From the NCBI RefSeq assembly GCF_000164865.1, contig NC_014618.1, forward strand, positions 4,526,001 through 4,590,000: a stretch of 64,000 bases of DNA. Direction: 5' to 3'. A program made the translations under genes and the position numbers. The stretch's first letter is position 1, and the number at the start of each line of letters is the position of its first letter. Of this stretch, positions 28,249 through 37,119 are shown piece by piece. This DNA comes from [Enterobacter] lignolyticus SCF1. GTDB lineage: Bacteria > Pseudomonadota > Gammaproteobacteria > Enterobacterales > Enterobacteriaceae. Below the pieces are notes generated by a model. The model worked only from the letters and a program-made list of their open reading frames with translations. It was not told the origin of the DNA and did not search any database.

Positions 28249-28869
28249 ATGACCTTTGAGTGGTGGTTCGCCTACCTGCTGACGTCCATTATTCTCAGCC
28301 TTTCACCCGGCTCCGGCGCCATTAATACCATGACCACCGCCATTAACCATGGCTATCGCGGCGCGAGCGCGTCGATTGCCGGCCTGCAAACCGGGCTCGG
28401 GATCCATATCGTGCTGGTTGGCGTTGGTCTGGGCACCCTGTTCTCGCGCTCGATCCTCGCTTTCGAGGTGCTAAAATGGGCGGGCGCCGCCTATCTTATT
28501 TGGCTTGGGATCCAGCAGTGGCGCGCCGCTGGCGCTATCGACCTCAACGCGCTGGCGCAGACGCAATCGCGCGGTCGGCTGTTTAAACGCGCCGTGTTTG
28601 TAAACCTCACCAACCCGAAAAGCATCGTTTTCCTCGCCGCGCTGTTTCCGCAGTTTATCGTGCCCAACCAACCCCAGATGATGCAGTACGTGGTATTAGG
28701 CGTGACCACCATTGTGGTCGATATCATTGTGATGATTGGCTACGCGACGCTGGCGACGCGCATCGCGGGATGGATCAAAGGTCCGCGGCAGATGAAGGCG
28801 CTGAATAAAGCGTTCGGTTCGCTGTTTATGCTGGTCGGCGCGCTGCTCGCGTCAGCGCACCGTGCATAA
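28249..28869 (+). CDS. rhtB: Homoserine/homoserine lactone efflux protein
   Basis: LysE/RhtB-family inner-membrane exporter of homoserine, homoserine lactone and threonine. 206 aa with six predicted hydrophobic segments; the family start (SLSPGSGAINTMTTA) and the FVNLTNPKSIVFLAALFPQF segment are clear. It ends one base before the stop of the convergent rhtC; no room for a terminator between them. Confidence 0.95.
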   Translation: MTFEWWFAYLLTSIILSLSPGSGAINTMTTAINHGYRGASASIAGLQTGLGIHIVLVGVGLGTLFSRSILAFEVLKWAGAAYLIWLGIQQWRAAGAIDLNALAQTQSRGRLFKRAVFVNLTNPKSIVFLAALFPQFIVPNQPQMMQYVVLGVTTIVVDIIVMIGYATLATRIAGWIKGPRQMKALNKAFGSLFMLVGALLASAHRA

Positions 28870-29490
28870 TTAGCGGGAGATAATCAGGTGGATGCCGAAA
28901 CCGGCGAACAGGGTGCCGGCAACGCCGTCAATCCATTTCGCCATGCGCTGATAGCCGCGGCGCATGGTCGGCAGCGCAAAAAGACTCGCGACGATGGTAA
29001 ACCAGGCGAAGGTCTCGACGATAATCAGCAAAAAGATGCCCCAGCGCTGGGCGGCGCCCACGTCATCCCCGACGAACAGCGAAAACACGGAGCCGAAATA
29101 GATAATCGCTTTTGGGTTCGCCAGATTGGTCAGCAGACCTTTCAGGAAGCTTTTGCCGCTTTTCGCCAGCTCCACCTGCGGCGCATCCACTGACGCTTCG
29201 CTTTTCTTCAGCGCCCCGCGCAGCATCTGGTAGCCCATCCAGCACAGATACAGGCCGCCGCCGACCATAATGATATTGTGCAGCCAGGCCATTTTCTCGA
29301 GGATTAAATGCAGACCGAGCAGCGCAACGCCTGCCCACACCATGACGCCTGCGGTAATGCCGAGCACGCCCATCATCGCCTCTTTACGGGAACGGCTGAC
29401 GGCAGTCTGCGACACAAAGAAGAAATCCGGGCCAGGGCTCATCAGCGCAATGATGTGCACCAGCGCAACGGTCAGGAATAGCATTAACAT
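28870..29490 (-). CDS. rhtC: Threonine efflux protein
   Basis: LysE/RhtB-family exporter specific for threonine. 206 aa, six hydrophobic segments, family motifs MSPGPDFFFVSQTAVSRSRKEA and LTNLANPKAIIYFGSVFS. RhtC and RhtB are paralogues in tail-to-tail orientation, as in E. coli. The 60 bp to recQ hold its promoter; TTTAAT-rich sequence is seen but no clear boxes. Confidence 0.95.
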   Translation of the reverse strand: MLMLFLTVALVHIIALMSPGPDFFFVSQTAVSRSRKEAMMGVLGITAGVMVWAGVALLGLHLILEKMAWLHNIIMVGGGLYLCWMGYQMLRGALKKSEASVDAPQVELAKSGKSFLKGLLTNLANPKAIIYFGSVFSLFVGDDVGAAQRWGIFLLIIVETFAWFTIVASLFALPTMRRGYQRMAKWIDGVAGTLFAGFGIHLIISR

Positions 29491-29550
29491 GGGATCCCCA
29501 GAGAGAATAATTTACCGAGTGATTATCCTGGCACTTTTTTAATCGACTGA

Positions 29551-31380
29551 CTACTCCTCATCGTCTCCGTCGAGGTGGGCGCGGATCAAGGCCATGAATT
29601 CCCGACCAAAACGCTCGAGTTTGCGCATCCCGACGCCGTTGACGCTCAGCATGTCGCTGGGGCTGACCGGCATCTGCTCGGCCATTTCGATAAGCGTGGC
29701 GTCGTTAAAGACCACGTAAGGCGGAATATTCTCTTCGTCGGCGATGACTTTACGCAGCTTGCGCAGTTTGGCGAACAGCTTACGATCGTAGTTGCCGCCG
29801 TAGGATTTTTGCGCCACCCGCGGCTTCAGGGCGACGATACGCGGCACCGCCAGCTGCAGCGGCACCTCGGCGCGCAGTATCGGGCGCGCCGCCTCGGTCA
29901 GCTGTAGCGCCGAATGATGGGCGATATTCTGGGTGGCGAAGCCGAGGTGAATCAGTTGGCGGATCACGCTGACCCAGTGCTCATGACTCTGCTCGCGGCC
30001 AATACCGTACACCGGCAGCTTGTCATGCCCCAGCTCGCGGATACGCTGGCTGTTCGCGCCGCGCAGCACCTCCACCACATAGCCCATGCCGAAGCGCTGG
30101 TTGACGCGGTAAATGGTCGACAGCGCCTTGCGCGCATCCTCCAGCCCGTCGTACTGGCGCGGCGGGTCGAGGCAAATATCGCAGTTGCCGCAGGATTCCT
30201 GGCGCCCTTCGCCAAAGTAGTTCAGCAGCACCAGACGGCGGCAGGTCTGCGCCTCGGCAAACGCGCCCATCGCGTTAAGCTTATGGCGTTCGATATCCTG
30301 CAACTGCCCGGCCGGCTTTTCCTCCAGGCAGCGCCTGAGCCACGCCATATCGGCCGGATCGTAAAACAGCATCGCTTCAGCGGGCAGCCCGTCGCGCCCG
30401 GCGCGCCCGGTCTCCTGGTAGTAGGATTCGATATTGCGGGGTATATCAAAATGCACCACGAAGCGCACGTTGGGTTTGTTGATCCCCATACCGAACGCCA
30501 CGGTCGCTACCACGATTTGCAGGTCGTCGCGCTGGAACTTCTCCTGCACATCGGCGCGGACGCCGTTTTCCAGCCCGGCGTGATAGGCCGCCGCGCTATA
30601 GCCGCGACTTTGCAGGCGGGCGGCGGTATCTTCCACTTTTGAGCGGCTGTTGCAGTAAATAATGCCGGACTTGCCGCGCTGCTCCTGGACGTAGCGCATC
30701 AGCTGATCGAGCGGTTTAAACTTTTCCATCAGCATGTAGCGGATGTTAGGGCGGTCAAAACTGCTGAGCTGGATAAGCGGGTCGTTCAGCCCCAGCAGGC
30801 GAACGATATCGAGGCGCGTAGTGTCATCCGCCGTAGCGGTCAGCGCCATAAACGGCACCGCAGGGAAACGCTGACGCAGCTGGCCCAGCGCGGCATATTC
30901 CGGACGGAAATCATGCCCCCACTGGGAAATACAGTGCGCCTCGTCGACCGCCAGCATCACCGGGTTCCAGTGCGCCAGATGCTCGAGGAAGTTATCCAGC
31001 ATCAGGCGTTCCGGCGCGATATACAGCAGGCGGATTTTGCCGGTACGGCAGCCCGCCATTACCTCAAGCTGCTGTTCGCGGTTCTGCGTTGAGTTCAGAC
31101 ACGCCGCGGCCACGCCATTGGCAAGCAGCTGATCGACCTGGTCTTTCATCAGAGAAATGAGCGGCGATACGACAACCGTCAGGCCGTTGAGCACCAGCGC
31201 GGGAATTTGATAACACAGCGATTTACCGCCGCCGGTAGGCATAACGACCAGGCAGTCGCGGCCTTCCAGCACGGTTTCAATGATGGTTTCCTGACCCGGA
31301 CGGAACTGCTGGTAGCCAAAGGTTTCCTGCAAAACCTGCTTCGCCAGCGATGTCTGATTGAGTACTTCCGCCTGCGCCAC
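29551..31380 (-). CDS. recQ: ATP-dependent DNA helicase RecQ
   Basis: 3'-5' helicase of the RecF recombination pathway. 609 aa. Walker A PTGGGKSLCYQIPAL, DEAH-box LAVDEAHCISQWGHDFRPEY, motif VI QETGRAGRDGLPAE, zinc cysteines in CRRLVLLNYFGEGRQESCGNCDIC, a winged-helix RQC domain and a C-terminal HRDC domain (about 530-605). It lies 89 bp after pldA with a terminator in the gap. Confidence 0.97.
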   Translation of the reverse strand: MAQAEVLNQTSLAKQVLQETFGYQQFRPGQETIIETVLEGRDCLVVMPTGGGKSLCYQIPALVLNGLTVVVSPLISLMKDQVDQLLANGVAAACLNSTQNREQQLEVMAGCRTGKIRLLYIAPERLMLDNFLEHLAHWNPVMLAVDEAHCISQWGHDFRPEYAALGQLRQRFPAVPFMALTATADDTTRLDIVRLLGLNDPLIQLSSFDRPNIRYMLMEKFKPLDQLMRYVQEQRGKSGIIYCNSRSKVEDTAARLQSRGYSAAAYHAGLENGVRADVQEKFQRDDLQIVVATVAFGMGINKPNVRFVVHFDIPRNIESYYQETGRAGRDGLPAEAMLFYDPADMAWLRRCLEEKPAGQLQDIERHKLNAMGAFAEAQTCRRLVLLNYFGEGRQESCGNCDICLDPPRQYDGLEDARKALSTIYRVNQRFGMGYVVEVLRGANSQRIRELGHDKLPVYGIGREQSHEHWVSVIRQLIHLGFATQNIAHHSALQLTEAARPILRAEVPLQLAVPRIVALKPRVAQKSYGGNYDRKLFAKLRKLRKVIADEENIPPYVVFNDATLIEMAEQMPVSPSDMLSVNGVGMRKLERFGREFMALIRAHLDGDDEE

Positions 31381-31395
31381 GTTAACCCCATTGCC

Positions 31396-31427
31396 AAAAT
31401 TAAAACAGGCGCTATTTTCAGCGCCTG
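31396..31427 (-). terminator. Terminator between pldA and recQ
   Basis: Stem CAGGCGCT/AGCGCCTG (31406-31413 and 31420-31427), loop of six. On the minus strand it is followed by TTTTAATTTT. It lies 43 bp after the pldA stop and 16 bp before the recQ ATG, so recQ transcripts either read through it or start very close to the gene. Confidence 0.82.
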
Positions 31428-31469
31428 AGCAAGAAACTGCAACGTTTAACGCAAAATCCTTCGAGGAGG

Positions 31470-32339
31470 CTAGAACAAATCGTTCAGCATCACCCCGACG
31501 CCAACGCGCGTCTGCCTGAAGTTATAATCAATCAGCGACTCGCCGTAGCCGCTATACACCTGCGTATACAGGCGTACGTGCGTACTGACCGGGTAGCTGA
31601 CGCCAAGCTCCGCGCCGCCATAGCCGCTATTCCAGTTGTACTGCCCTTTAGCGCTCAGCACCGCGTCGCCCAGCTGATAGCCAATTCTCAGCTGGTAATA
31701 ACCCATGTATTTGGTGATATCCGGGTTGTCGTTGGTACTGCCGATAACATACCAGGGTTTCACCTCGACCATCAGATTGCCGTTTTGCGCCATCAGACGC
31801 GTATACAGCCGGTTCCAGCTGCGCGAGGTCGGGTCGGCGCGGCCGTTGGAATCATGGTTGTAGCCAAACTCAACGTCACGCAGCGTCCAGCCGGCAAACT
31901 GGTAGTCGGTCGCAAACCCCAGAAACAGCTGTGGCTCGTAGTTGGTCTCGCGAAACGGCGCAGACTCTTTGCTGTTGGAAAGCTGCCACCAGGATTTTTG
32001 CGTATACGATGCGCCCAGCACCGAATTGTCGCCCACAATCCCGCGCCACAGCGGAAACGCCAGGCTCAGCTGAAACTTCACCTCATCTTTACGCGCGTTT
32101 TCGGCCCAGCTGTAGCTTTGGATAGCCTCTTTGTTGATATCGCTGGTCCAGGTGTAGATCACATAGTTCGTATCGTAGGGATACAGCGTAAAGGGATTAT
32201 CATGCTCCTGTAGCAGATTGGCGATGATGCTGCCCTTAACGGCAGGGGTATCGTGGATCGATTTCACCGTCGCTTCCTGCGCAAAAACGGATAATGGCAG
32301 CGCAGCCGCCGCCAGTAACCACCCCGGACGGGTTCGCAT
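31470..32339 (-). CDS. pldA: Outer membrane phospholipase A
   Basis: Calcium-dependent beta-barrel phospholipase (OMPLA) that removes phospholipids from the outer leaflet and signals LPS need. 289 aa from the ATG at 32339, as in E. coli; the ORF open seven codons further upstream is not supported. Signal peptide 1-20 cut after VFA. The catalytic His-Ser-Asn are in the GYNHDSNGRADPTSRSWNRLY segment. The C-terminus ends in Phe (VMLNDLF), the BAM recognition residue. Confidence 0.96.
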   Translation of the reverse strand: MRTRPGWLLAAAALPLSVFAQEATVKSIHDTPAVKGSIIANLLQEHDNPFTLYPYDTNYVIYTWTSDINKEAIQSYSWAENARKDEVKFQLSLAFPLWRGIVGDNSVLGASYTQKSWWQLSNSKESAPFRETNYEPQLFLGFATDYQFAGWTLRDVEFGYNHDSNGRADPTSRSWNRLYTRLMAQNGNLMVEVKPWYVIGSTNDNPDITKYMGYYQLRIGYQLGDAVLSAKGQYNWNSGYGGAELGVSYPVSTHVRLYTQVYSGYGESLIDYNFRQTRVGVGVMLNDLF

Positions 32340-32498
32340 TGATGCTGTTCTCCTGAACAAATTTGTTTATAAATATTTCCTGTTATGACGCCATTTTACC
32401 GGTTTATGCCCTTTACGCCCTCCGATTCTGTCTCAATTGTGGAAATCAACATTTGATAAGCATAAAATCAACATTTTCATAACCATCGGAAAGGTTGT

Positions 32499-32966
32499 AT
32501 GTCTGCAGAACTGACGGCCGAAGCCGTCCTCAAACTGGTGGGCGAAATATTCGTGTATCACATGCCGTTTAACCGTGCGCTGGGCCTTGAGCTTGAACGC
32601 TATGAGAAAGATTTCGCGCAGCTCAGTTTCAATAACCAGCCGATGATGGTCGGCAACTGGGCGCAGAGCATTCTGCACGGCGGCGTGATCGCCTCTGCTC
32701 TGGACGTCGCCGCCGGTCTGGTCTGCGTTGGCAGCACGCTGACGCGCCACGACACGATCAACGAAGAAGAGCTGCGCCAGCGTCTTTCGCGCATGGGCAC
32801 TATCGACCTGCGCGTCGATTATCTCCGCCCGGGCCGCGGCAACCGCTTTACCGCCAGCAGCAGCCTGCTGCGCGCGGGCAATAAAGTGGCGGTCGCGCGC
32901 GTAGAGCTGCACAACGAAGAGCAGCTCTATATCGCCAGCGCGACCGCCACTTATATGGTGGGTTGA
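32499..32966 (+). CDS. yigI: Hotdog-fold acyl-CoA thioesterase YigI
   Basis: 155 aa PaaI-like hotdog thioesterase; the E. coli homologue acts on medium and long acyl-CoAs. The hotdog helix NWAQSILHGGVIASALDVAAG has the HGG turn and the conserved acidic residue. GGAAAGGTTGT precedes the ATG. It diverges from pldA (159 bp between) and precedes rarD by 51 bp on the same strand. Confidence 0.92.
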   Translation: MSAELTAEAVLKLVGEIFVYHMPFNRALGLELERYEKDFAQLSFNNQPMMVGNWAQSILHGGVIASALDVAAGLVCVGSTLTRHDTINEEELRQRLSRMGTIDLRVDYLRPGRGNRFTASSSLLRAGNKVAVARVELHNEEQLYIASATATYMVG

Positions 32967-33017
32967 GCCGGTAAAATCGGGTAACATTGCTTTACTTTTT
33001 TGTCACGGATTTAACCG

Positions 33018-33911
33018 ATGGACGCTAAACAGACGCGGCAGGGCGTATTGCTGGCCCTTGCCGCTTATTTTATTTGGGGCATCGCTCCGGCCTACTTCAA
33101 GCTTATCCACTACGTTCCGGCGGATGAAATCCTGACCCACCGCGTTATCTGGTCGTTTTTCTTTATGGTGGCGCTGATCACCGTCAGCCGACAGTGGAGC
33201 GGCCTGAAAAAGCTGTGGCAGACGCCGAAGAAAATCCTGCTCCTGGCGCTCTCGGCGGTGCTGGTCGGCGGAAACTGGCTGCTGTTTATCTGGGCGGTGA
33301 ATAACCACCACATGCTGGAGGCCAGCCTCGGCTACTTCATTAACCCGCTGGTGAACATCCTGCTGGGCATGGTGTTCCTCGGCGAGCGTTTTCGTCGTAT
33401 GCAGTGGCTGGCGGTGCTGCTCGCCGCCTGCGGCGTCCTGGTGCAGCTGTGGACGTTCGGCTCGCTGCCGGTCATCGCCCTGGGTCTGGCGTTCAGCTTT
33501 GCCTTCTACGGCCTGGTGCGCAAGAAGATAGCCGTAGATGCGCAGACCGGCATGCTGGTGGAAACGCTGTGGCTGCTGCCGGTCGCGGCTATCTGGCTGT
33601 TCGGCATTGCCGACAGCCCGACCAGCCATTTAACGCAAAACCCGTGGTCGCTGAACCTGCTGCTGATGGCGGCGGGTATCGTCACGACCGTACCGCTGCT
33701 GTGCTTTACCGGTGCGGCCACCAAACTGCGCCTCTCGACGCTGGGCTTTTTCCAGTACATCGGCCCGACGCTGATGTTCCTGCTGGCGGTAATGTTCTAC
33801 GGCGAAACGCCGGGATCGGACAAAATGGTCACCTTCGGCTTTATCTGGGCGGCGCTGGCCATCTTTATTATGGATGCGGTCTACACGCTGCACCGCACGC
33901 CGAAATCCTGA
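33018..33911 (+). CDS. rarD: EamA-family transporter RarD
   Basis: Inner-membrane drug/metabolite transporter-type protein of ten helices; linked to chloramphenicol tolerance in some species, substrate unknown. 297 aa. Family segments: ALAAYFIWGIAPAYFKLI at the start and GASLGYFINPL-like EASLGYFINPLVNILLGMVF. A hairpin CGCCCGG/CCGGGCG at 33918-33935 follows the stop directly but has no T run, so termination there is uncertain. Confidence 0.94.
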   Translation: MDAKQTRQGVLLALAAYFIWGIAPAYFKLIHYVPADEILTHRVIWSFFFMVALITVSRQWSGLKKLWQTPKKILLLALSAVLVGGNWLLFIWAVNNHHMLEASLGYFINPLVNILLGMVFLGERFRRMQWLAVLLAACGVLVQLWTFGSLPVIALGLAFSFAFYGLVRKKIAVDAQTGMLVETLWLLPVAAIWLFGIADSPTSHLTQNPWSLNLLLMAAGIVTTVPLLCFTGAATKLRLSTLGFFQYIGPTLMFLLAVMFYGETPGSDKMVTFGFIWAALAIFIMDAVYTLHRTPKS

Positions 33912-34035
33912 CGCCTGCGCCCGGTCCGCCGGGCGTATTGCCAGCTTTTAGCAAAGCTATTGCGCTTAAGTTCGTTGTTATTTCAGCGCTTTTTTCCGAT
34001 CTTCGGCGAATGTCTTTCGCCGAACGGAAAACCCG

Positions 34036-35076
34036 ATGTCAACACCTCACCCCCACCGCGCCGCGGCCTGGCTGCATGAAGAGCAGCGTGAAGCGGTACG
34101 CCGGATGTCCCGCGGCTGGCTCTGGCGCAGCGAAGCGCCGACGTGGCTGCTGATCGTGTTCCTGTATAGCGGCTGGTTTACGACGCTGGCGTACGCGCCA
34201 TCGCTGGGGCTCCCGCTTTCCACGCTGCTGCTTATCGTCTTTACTGCCTGGTACCTGTCGCTACAGCATGAGCTGATTCACGGTCATCCGACCCGCTGGG
34301 CGCGGGTCAACCAGCTTTTCGGCCTGCCGCCGCTTGCCGTATGGTTTCCCTACGGCCTGTACCGGGATTCCCACCTCGCCCACCACCGCAACGAAAGCCT
34401 GACCCTGCCGGAAGACGACCCGGAAACCTACTACTTCTCCGCCGCGACGTGGGCGCGCTTCTCTCCCTGGCAGCGGCAGGTCGTCCGCTGGCGCAATACC
34501 TTCGTTGGCCGCCTGCTGCTGGCGCCCGCGCTGGATATCGTCGGCGTGATTCAGGGCATCGTCCGCGCGCTTATCCGGCGCGATTATCCGGCCATCGGCA
34601 TGTGGGCCACGCACGCAATGTTGCTGATGCTGCTGTTCTTGTGGATAGCCCACTGCGGCGTTTCCGTTCTCTGGTATCTGTTCGCCGTCAGCTACCCGGC
34701 GCTGGCCATCACCAAAGTGCGATCGTTTCTCGAACACCGCGCGGCGGACGACCCGCTGGCCCGCTCGGTGATTAACGAGGCCGGGCTGCCGTGGCGCCTG
34801 CTGTTTCTCAACCTGAACTATCATTCCATTCACCACGATTTGCCCGGCATCCCCTGGTACGGGCTGCCGGCGCTGTACCGCCGTTATCAGCAGGCGTATC
34901 AGCAGCGAAATCAGGGATTTGTGGTCAACGGCTACCGGGCGTGGTGGCGTCGCTATGGGTTTCGCCCCGTCGACGTCACGGTGCATCCGGCAAGTCAGGC
35001 ATTCGCGGAGGAGGACGTTAACGATGCTCTGGAACATCGCGTTTCCTATGTACGATCTGCACCCGCCCGCGACTGA
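34036..35076 (+). CDS. Membrane fatty acid desaturase family protein
   Basis: 346 aa with four or more membrane helices and the three histidine clusters of the membrane di-iron desaturase/hydroxylase superfamily: H78-E-L-I-H82-G-H84, H113-L-A-H116-H117 and H263-S-I-H266-H267; a further FLEHRA motif (H234) also fits. It would need oxygen and an electron donor, neither encoded next to it. Substrate unknown; fatty acyl chains or carotenoid-like or alkyl substrates are possible. The last 53 bp overlap the next gene. E. coli K-12 has unrelated small genes at this site, so this looks like a lineage-specific insertion, but its G+C looks like that of the neighbours. Confidence 0.85.
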   Translation: MSTPHPHRAAAWLHEEQREAVRRMSRGWLWRSEAPTWLLIVFLYSGWFTTLAYAPSLGLPLSTLLLIVFTAWYLSLQHELIHGHPTRWARVNQLFGLPPLAVWFPYGLYRDSHLAHHRNESLTLPEDDPETYYFSAATWARFSPWQRQVVRWRNTFVGRLLLAPALDIVGVIQGIVRALIRRDYPAIGMWATHAMLLMLLFLWIAHCGVSVLWYLFAVSYPALAITKVRSFLEHRAADDPLARSVINEAGLPWRLLFLNLNYHSIHHDLPGIPWYGLPALYRRYQQAYQQRNQGFVVNGYRAWWRRYGFRPVDVTVHPASQAFAEEDVNDALEHRVSYVRSAPARD

Positions 35077-35800
35077 TGCGCTGGCGTCATGGGTGCTGCG
35101 CCACCTCGACCGGCTCGCGCTCCCCGGAGAGCGCCGCTTTGTGCGCCCGGATGATTTGCTCGCTCACTGGCAGCGCGGCGACCTGCTGCTGAGCCAGACC
35201 TGCGGCTTTCCGCTGATCGCCCAGCTTCCACAGGTACAGGTGGTGGGTACGTTCCATTACGCGGCGCCAGGCTGCGAGAAGCGCTTATACCGTAGCGTTC
35301 TGGTTGCCAGGGCCGAGGATAAAGGGAAAACCCTGAGCGACTTTTACCGCCGCCGGGTGGTGTGCAACGCGCCGGATTCGCAGTCGGGGTATCACGCGCT
35401 GCGCGGCAGCCTGGCGCAGCTCGGCGTCGGGACGCCCTTTTTTCAGTCGAGAACATGGAGCGGCAGCCACCGCCACTCGCTGGCGGCGCTGCGTGAGAAA
35501 ACGGCGGATATTGCGGCGATCGACTGCGTGAGCTGGGCGCTGATGGCCCGCTATCACCCGCAGGAGACGGCGGGACTGGTCGCCGTCGGCGAAACCGCGC
35601 TCACCCCAGGGCTCCCGCTTATCACCTCGCGTCATACTTCGCCGGAGACGCTTTCGACGCTGCGCGAAGCGCTGAGCGCGGCGGCGCAGGAAAGTACGTT
35701 TAGCGATTCGCTGTTCATCAACGGCTTCAGCCCGGCGTCACGGGCAGACTACGACGTTATCCGCGCGCGGCGGGAGCAGCACGCCGGAGTCGTGCTCTGA
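35024..35800 (+). CDS. PhnD-like periplasmic-binding-fold protein without signal peptide
   Basis: 258 aa with the PhnD/phosphonate-binding fold: LLLSQTCGFPLIAQL, NAPDSQSGYHALRGSL and SGSHRHSLAALREKTADIAAIDCVSWALM are typical of this family. Unlike real ABC binding proteins it starts MLWNIAFPMYDL, with no signal peptide or lipobox, and no permease or ATPase is nearby, so it probably acts in the cytoplasm, perhaps as a ligand sensor. The start ATG at 35024 has GGAGGAGG upstream inside the desaturase gene, with a 53-bp overlap in another frame, so translation is likely coupled. Its stop is 14 bp from the convergent corA stop. Confidence 0.83.
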   Translation: MLWNIAFPMYDLHPPATDALASWVLRHLDRLALPGERRFVRPDDLLAHWQRGDLLLSQTCGFPLIAQLPQVQVVGTFHYAAPGCEKRLYRSVLVARAEDKGKTLSDFYRRRVVCNAPDSQSGYHALRGSLAQLGVGTPFFQSRTWSGSHRHSLAALREKTADIAAIDCVSWALMARYHPQETAGLVAVGETALTPGLPLITSRHTSPETLSTLREALSAAAQESTFSDSLFINGFSPASRADYDVIRARREQHAGVVL

Positions 35801-35814
35801 GCCCGGCGCGAGCG

Positions 35815-36765
35815 TTACAGCCAGTTTCTGCGCTTGAAATAGAGGTATGGCGCCAGGCCCGCGAGGATCATAAAGACAATCGCCCCAGGATAGCCGAAGC
35901 TCCAGTGCAGCTCCGGCATAAACTCGAAGTTCATCCCGTAGCTTGAGGCCACCAGCGTCGGCGGCAGGAATACCACGGAAACCACCGAGAAGATTTTGAT
36001 GATGCGGTTCTGCTCGATGTTGATAAAGCCCATCGCCGCCTGCATCAGGAAGTTAACCTTCTGGAACAGCGATTCGTTGTGCGGCAACAGGGATTCGATA
36101 TCGCGCAGGATCTCACGCGCCTGCTCCAGCTGCTCCGCCGGCAGCCGGGCCTTGCGCACGAGGAAGTTCAGCGCGCGCTGGGTATCCATCAGACACAGGC
36201 GCACCTTCCAGCCAATATCCTCCAGCTCCGCCAGCGTCGAGAGCGCTTCGTCATACTCATCGCCCTGATGGCCTTCCATAATGACGCGGCTCAGCTTTTC
36301 CAGGTCGCTGTAAATGTTTTCGATTTCATCCGCCAGCTGTTCGATTTTGGTTTCGAACAGATCGAGCAGCAGCTCGTAGGCGTTGCCGTCCACCATCTCC
36401 TGGTTGCGGGCGCGCATGCGGTAGAGACGAAAGGCGGGCAGTTCGCGCTCGCGCAGGGTGAACAGGCGGCCTTCGCGGATGGTGAACGCCACGGTGGAGT
36501 TACCGGCGTGATCGTCGGCGTCTTCAAAGAAGAAAAAGGAGTGAATATGCAGGCCGTCTTCGTCTTCGAAGAAACGTGCCGATGCTTCGATGTCTTCCAG
36601 TTCAGGGCGTGTCGCCAGATTCTGACCCAGTTCGGCCTGTACGCGGTTACGTTCTTCATCATCCGGTTCAACCAAATCGACCCAGACCGAGCTGGCCAGA
36701 TGTTTGATTTCATCAGACTCAAGACGCGTTAAGCGATTGTTTTCCAGTTGAAATGCGCTCAGCAT
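35815..36765 (-). CDS. corA: Magnesium/cobalt transporter CorA
   Basis: Homopentameric main Mg2+ uptake channel in the inner membrane. 316 aa from the ATG at 36765 (MLSAFQLENNRL), the family length; the extra five codons upstream are rejected. Long cytoplasmic funnel, two C-terminal helices and the selectivity loop YGMNFEFMPE (GMN motif). The C-terminus ends in the basic KRRNWL. A 350-bp untranslated region precedes it. Confidence 0.97.
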   Translation of the reverse strand: MLSAFQLENNRLTRLESDEIKHLASSVWVDLVEPDDEERNRVQAELGQNLATRPELEDIEASARFFEDEDGLHIHSFFFFEDADDHAGNSTVAFTIREGRLFTLRERELPAFRLYRMRARNQEMVDGNAYELLLDLFETKIEQLADEIENIYSDLEKLSRVIMEGHQGDEYDEALSTLAELEDIGWKVRLCLMDTQRALNFLVRKARLPAEQLEQAREILRDIESLLPHNESLFQKVNFLMQAAMGFINIEQNRIIKIFSVVSVVFLPPTLVASSYGMNFEFMPELHWSFGYPGAIVFMILAGLAPYLYFKRRNWL

Positions 36766-37119
36766 GACCGGGACTCCCAATGCAAAAAATTATCGGACAG
36801 TTCGGTGGGCACACAGAAACAAATTGGGTTTCAGACCATAAAGCCTGACTCAGCGCGACGGGAATAGAACGGGTCGCTGACAACCTCTGAGGCTATCAGC
36901 ATGTGAGGATAGCCTTAGGAGTTGTTCCTGGATGACAGGAAAATGAGCCAGCATCTACTGGGTGTGTCCAAGGCGAATGTCCTCTTAGCGTAATCGTGCG
37001 CGCATGTTACGCCAGCGGAAATGCAGCGTCAACACGCAGCGAAGCGCCAGAAGGTATTTAGCCCCTCCTGGCCTATAAGACTAGCAGAAGATGAAGAATT
37101 TATTATATATTTCTTAAAG
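36766..37119 (-). promoter_or_regulatory. corA leader region, Mg2+-responsive in relatives
   Basis: The 354 bp between uvrD and corA hold no large gene. On the minus strand a perfect 8-bp inverted repeat, AGGCTATC/GATAGCCT (36918-36911 and 36900-36893), flanks a start codon, and a CCAGGAGG/CCTTCTGG stem sits near 37065-37045, just after uvrD. In Salmonella the corA leader carries a short ORF (corL) whose translation controls Rho termination; the arrangement here suits that model. The region is conserved at sequence level in E. coli as I recall it. Confidence 0.6.
36831..36902 (-). CDS. Candidate leader peptide of corA (corL-like)
   Basis: A 23-codon reading frame, starting MLIASEVVSDPF and ending in GFMV with TGA at 36831-36833, has AAGG about ten bases upstream of its ATG. 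The ATG lies in the loop of the AGGCTATC/GATAGCCT stem, so ribosomes there would open the stem. It ends 65 bp before corA. A competing 34-codon frame (36850-36954) in another phase has no ribosome-binding site. Called from position and RBS only; which frame is corL cannot be settled here. Confidence 0.35.
   Translation of the reverse strand: MLIASEVVSDPFYSRRAESGFMV

Noticed and set aside
27306..28259. Plus-strand frame of about 317 codons antisense to pldB
   Set aside because: Mirror frame of a well-supported gene; no domain and biased composition.
36850..36954. 34-codon frame MLAHFPVIQ... in the corA leader as the leader peptide
   Set aside because: No Shine-Dalgarno within a useful distance; kept only as an alternative to the 23-codon frame.
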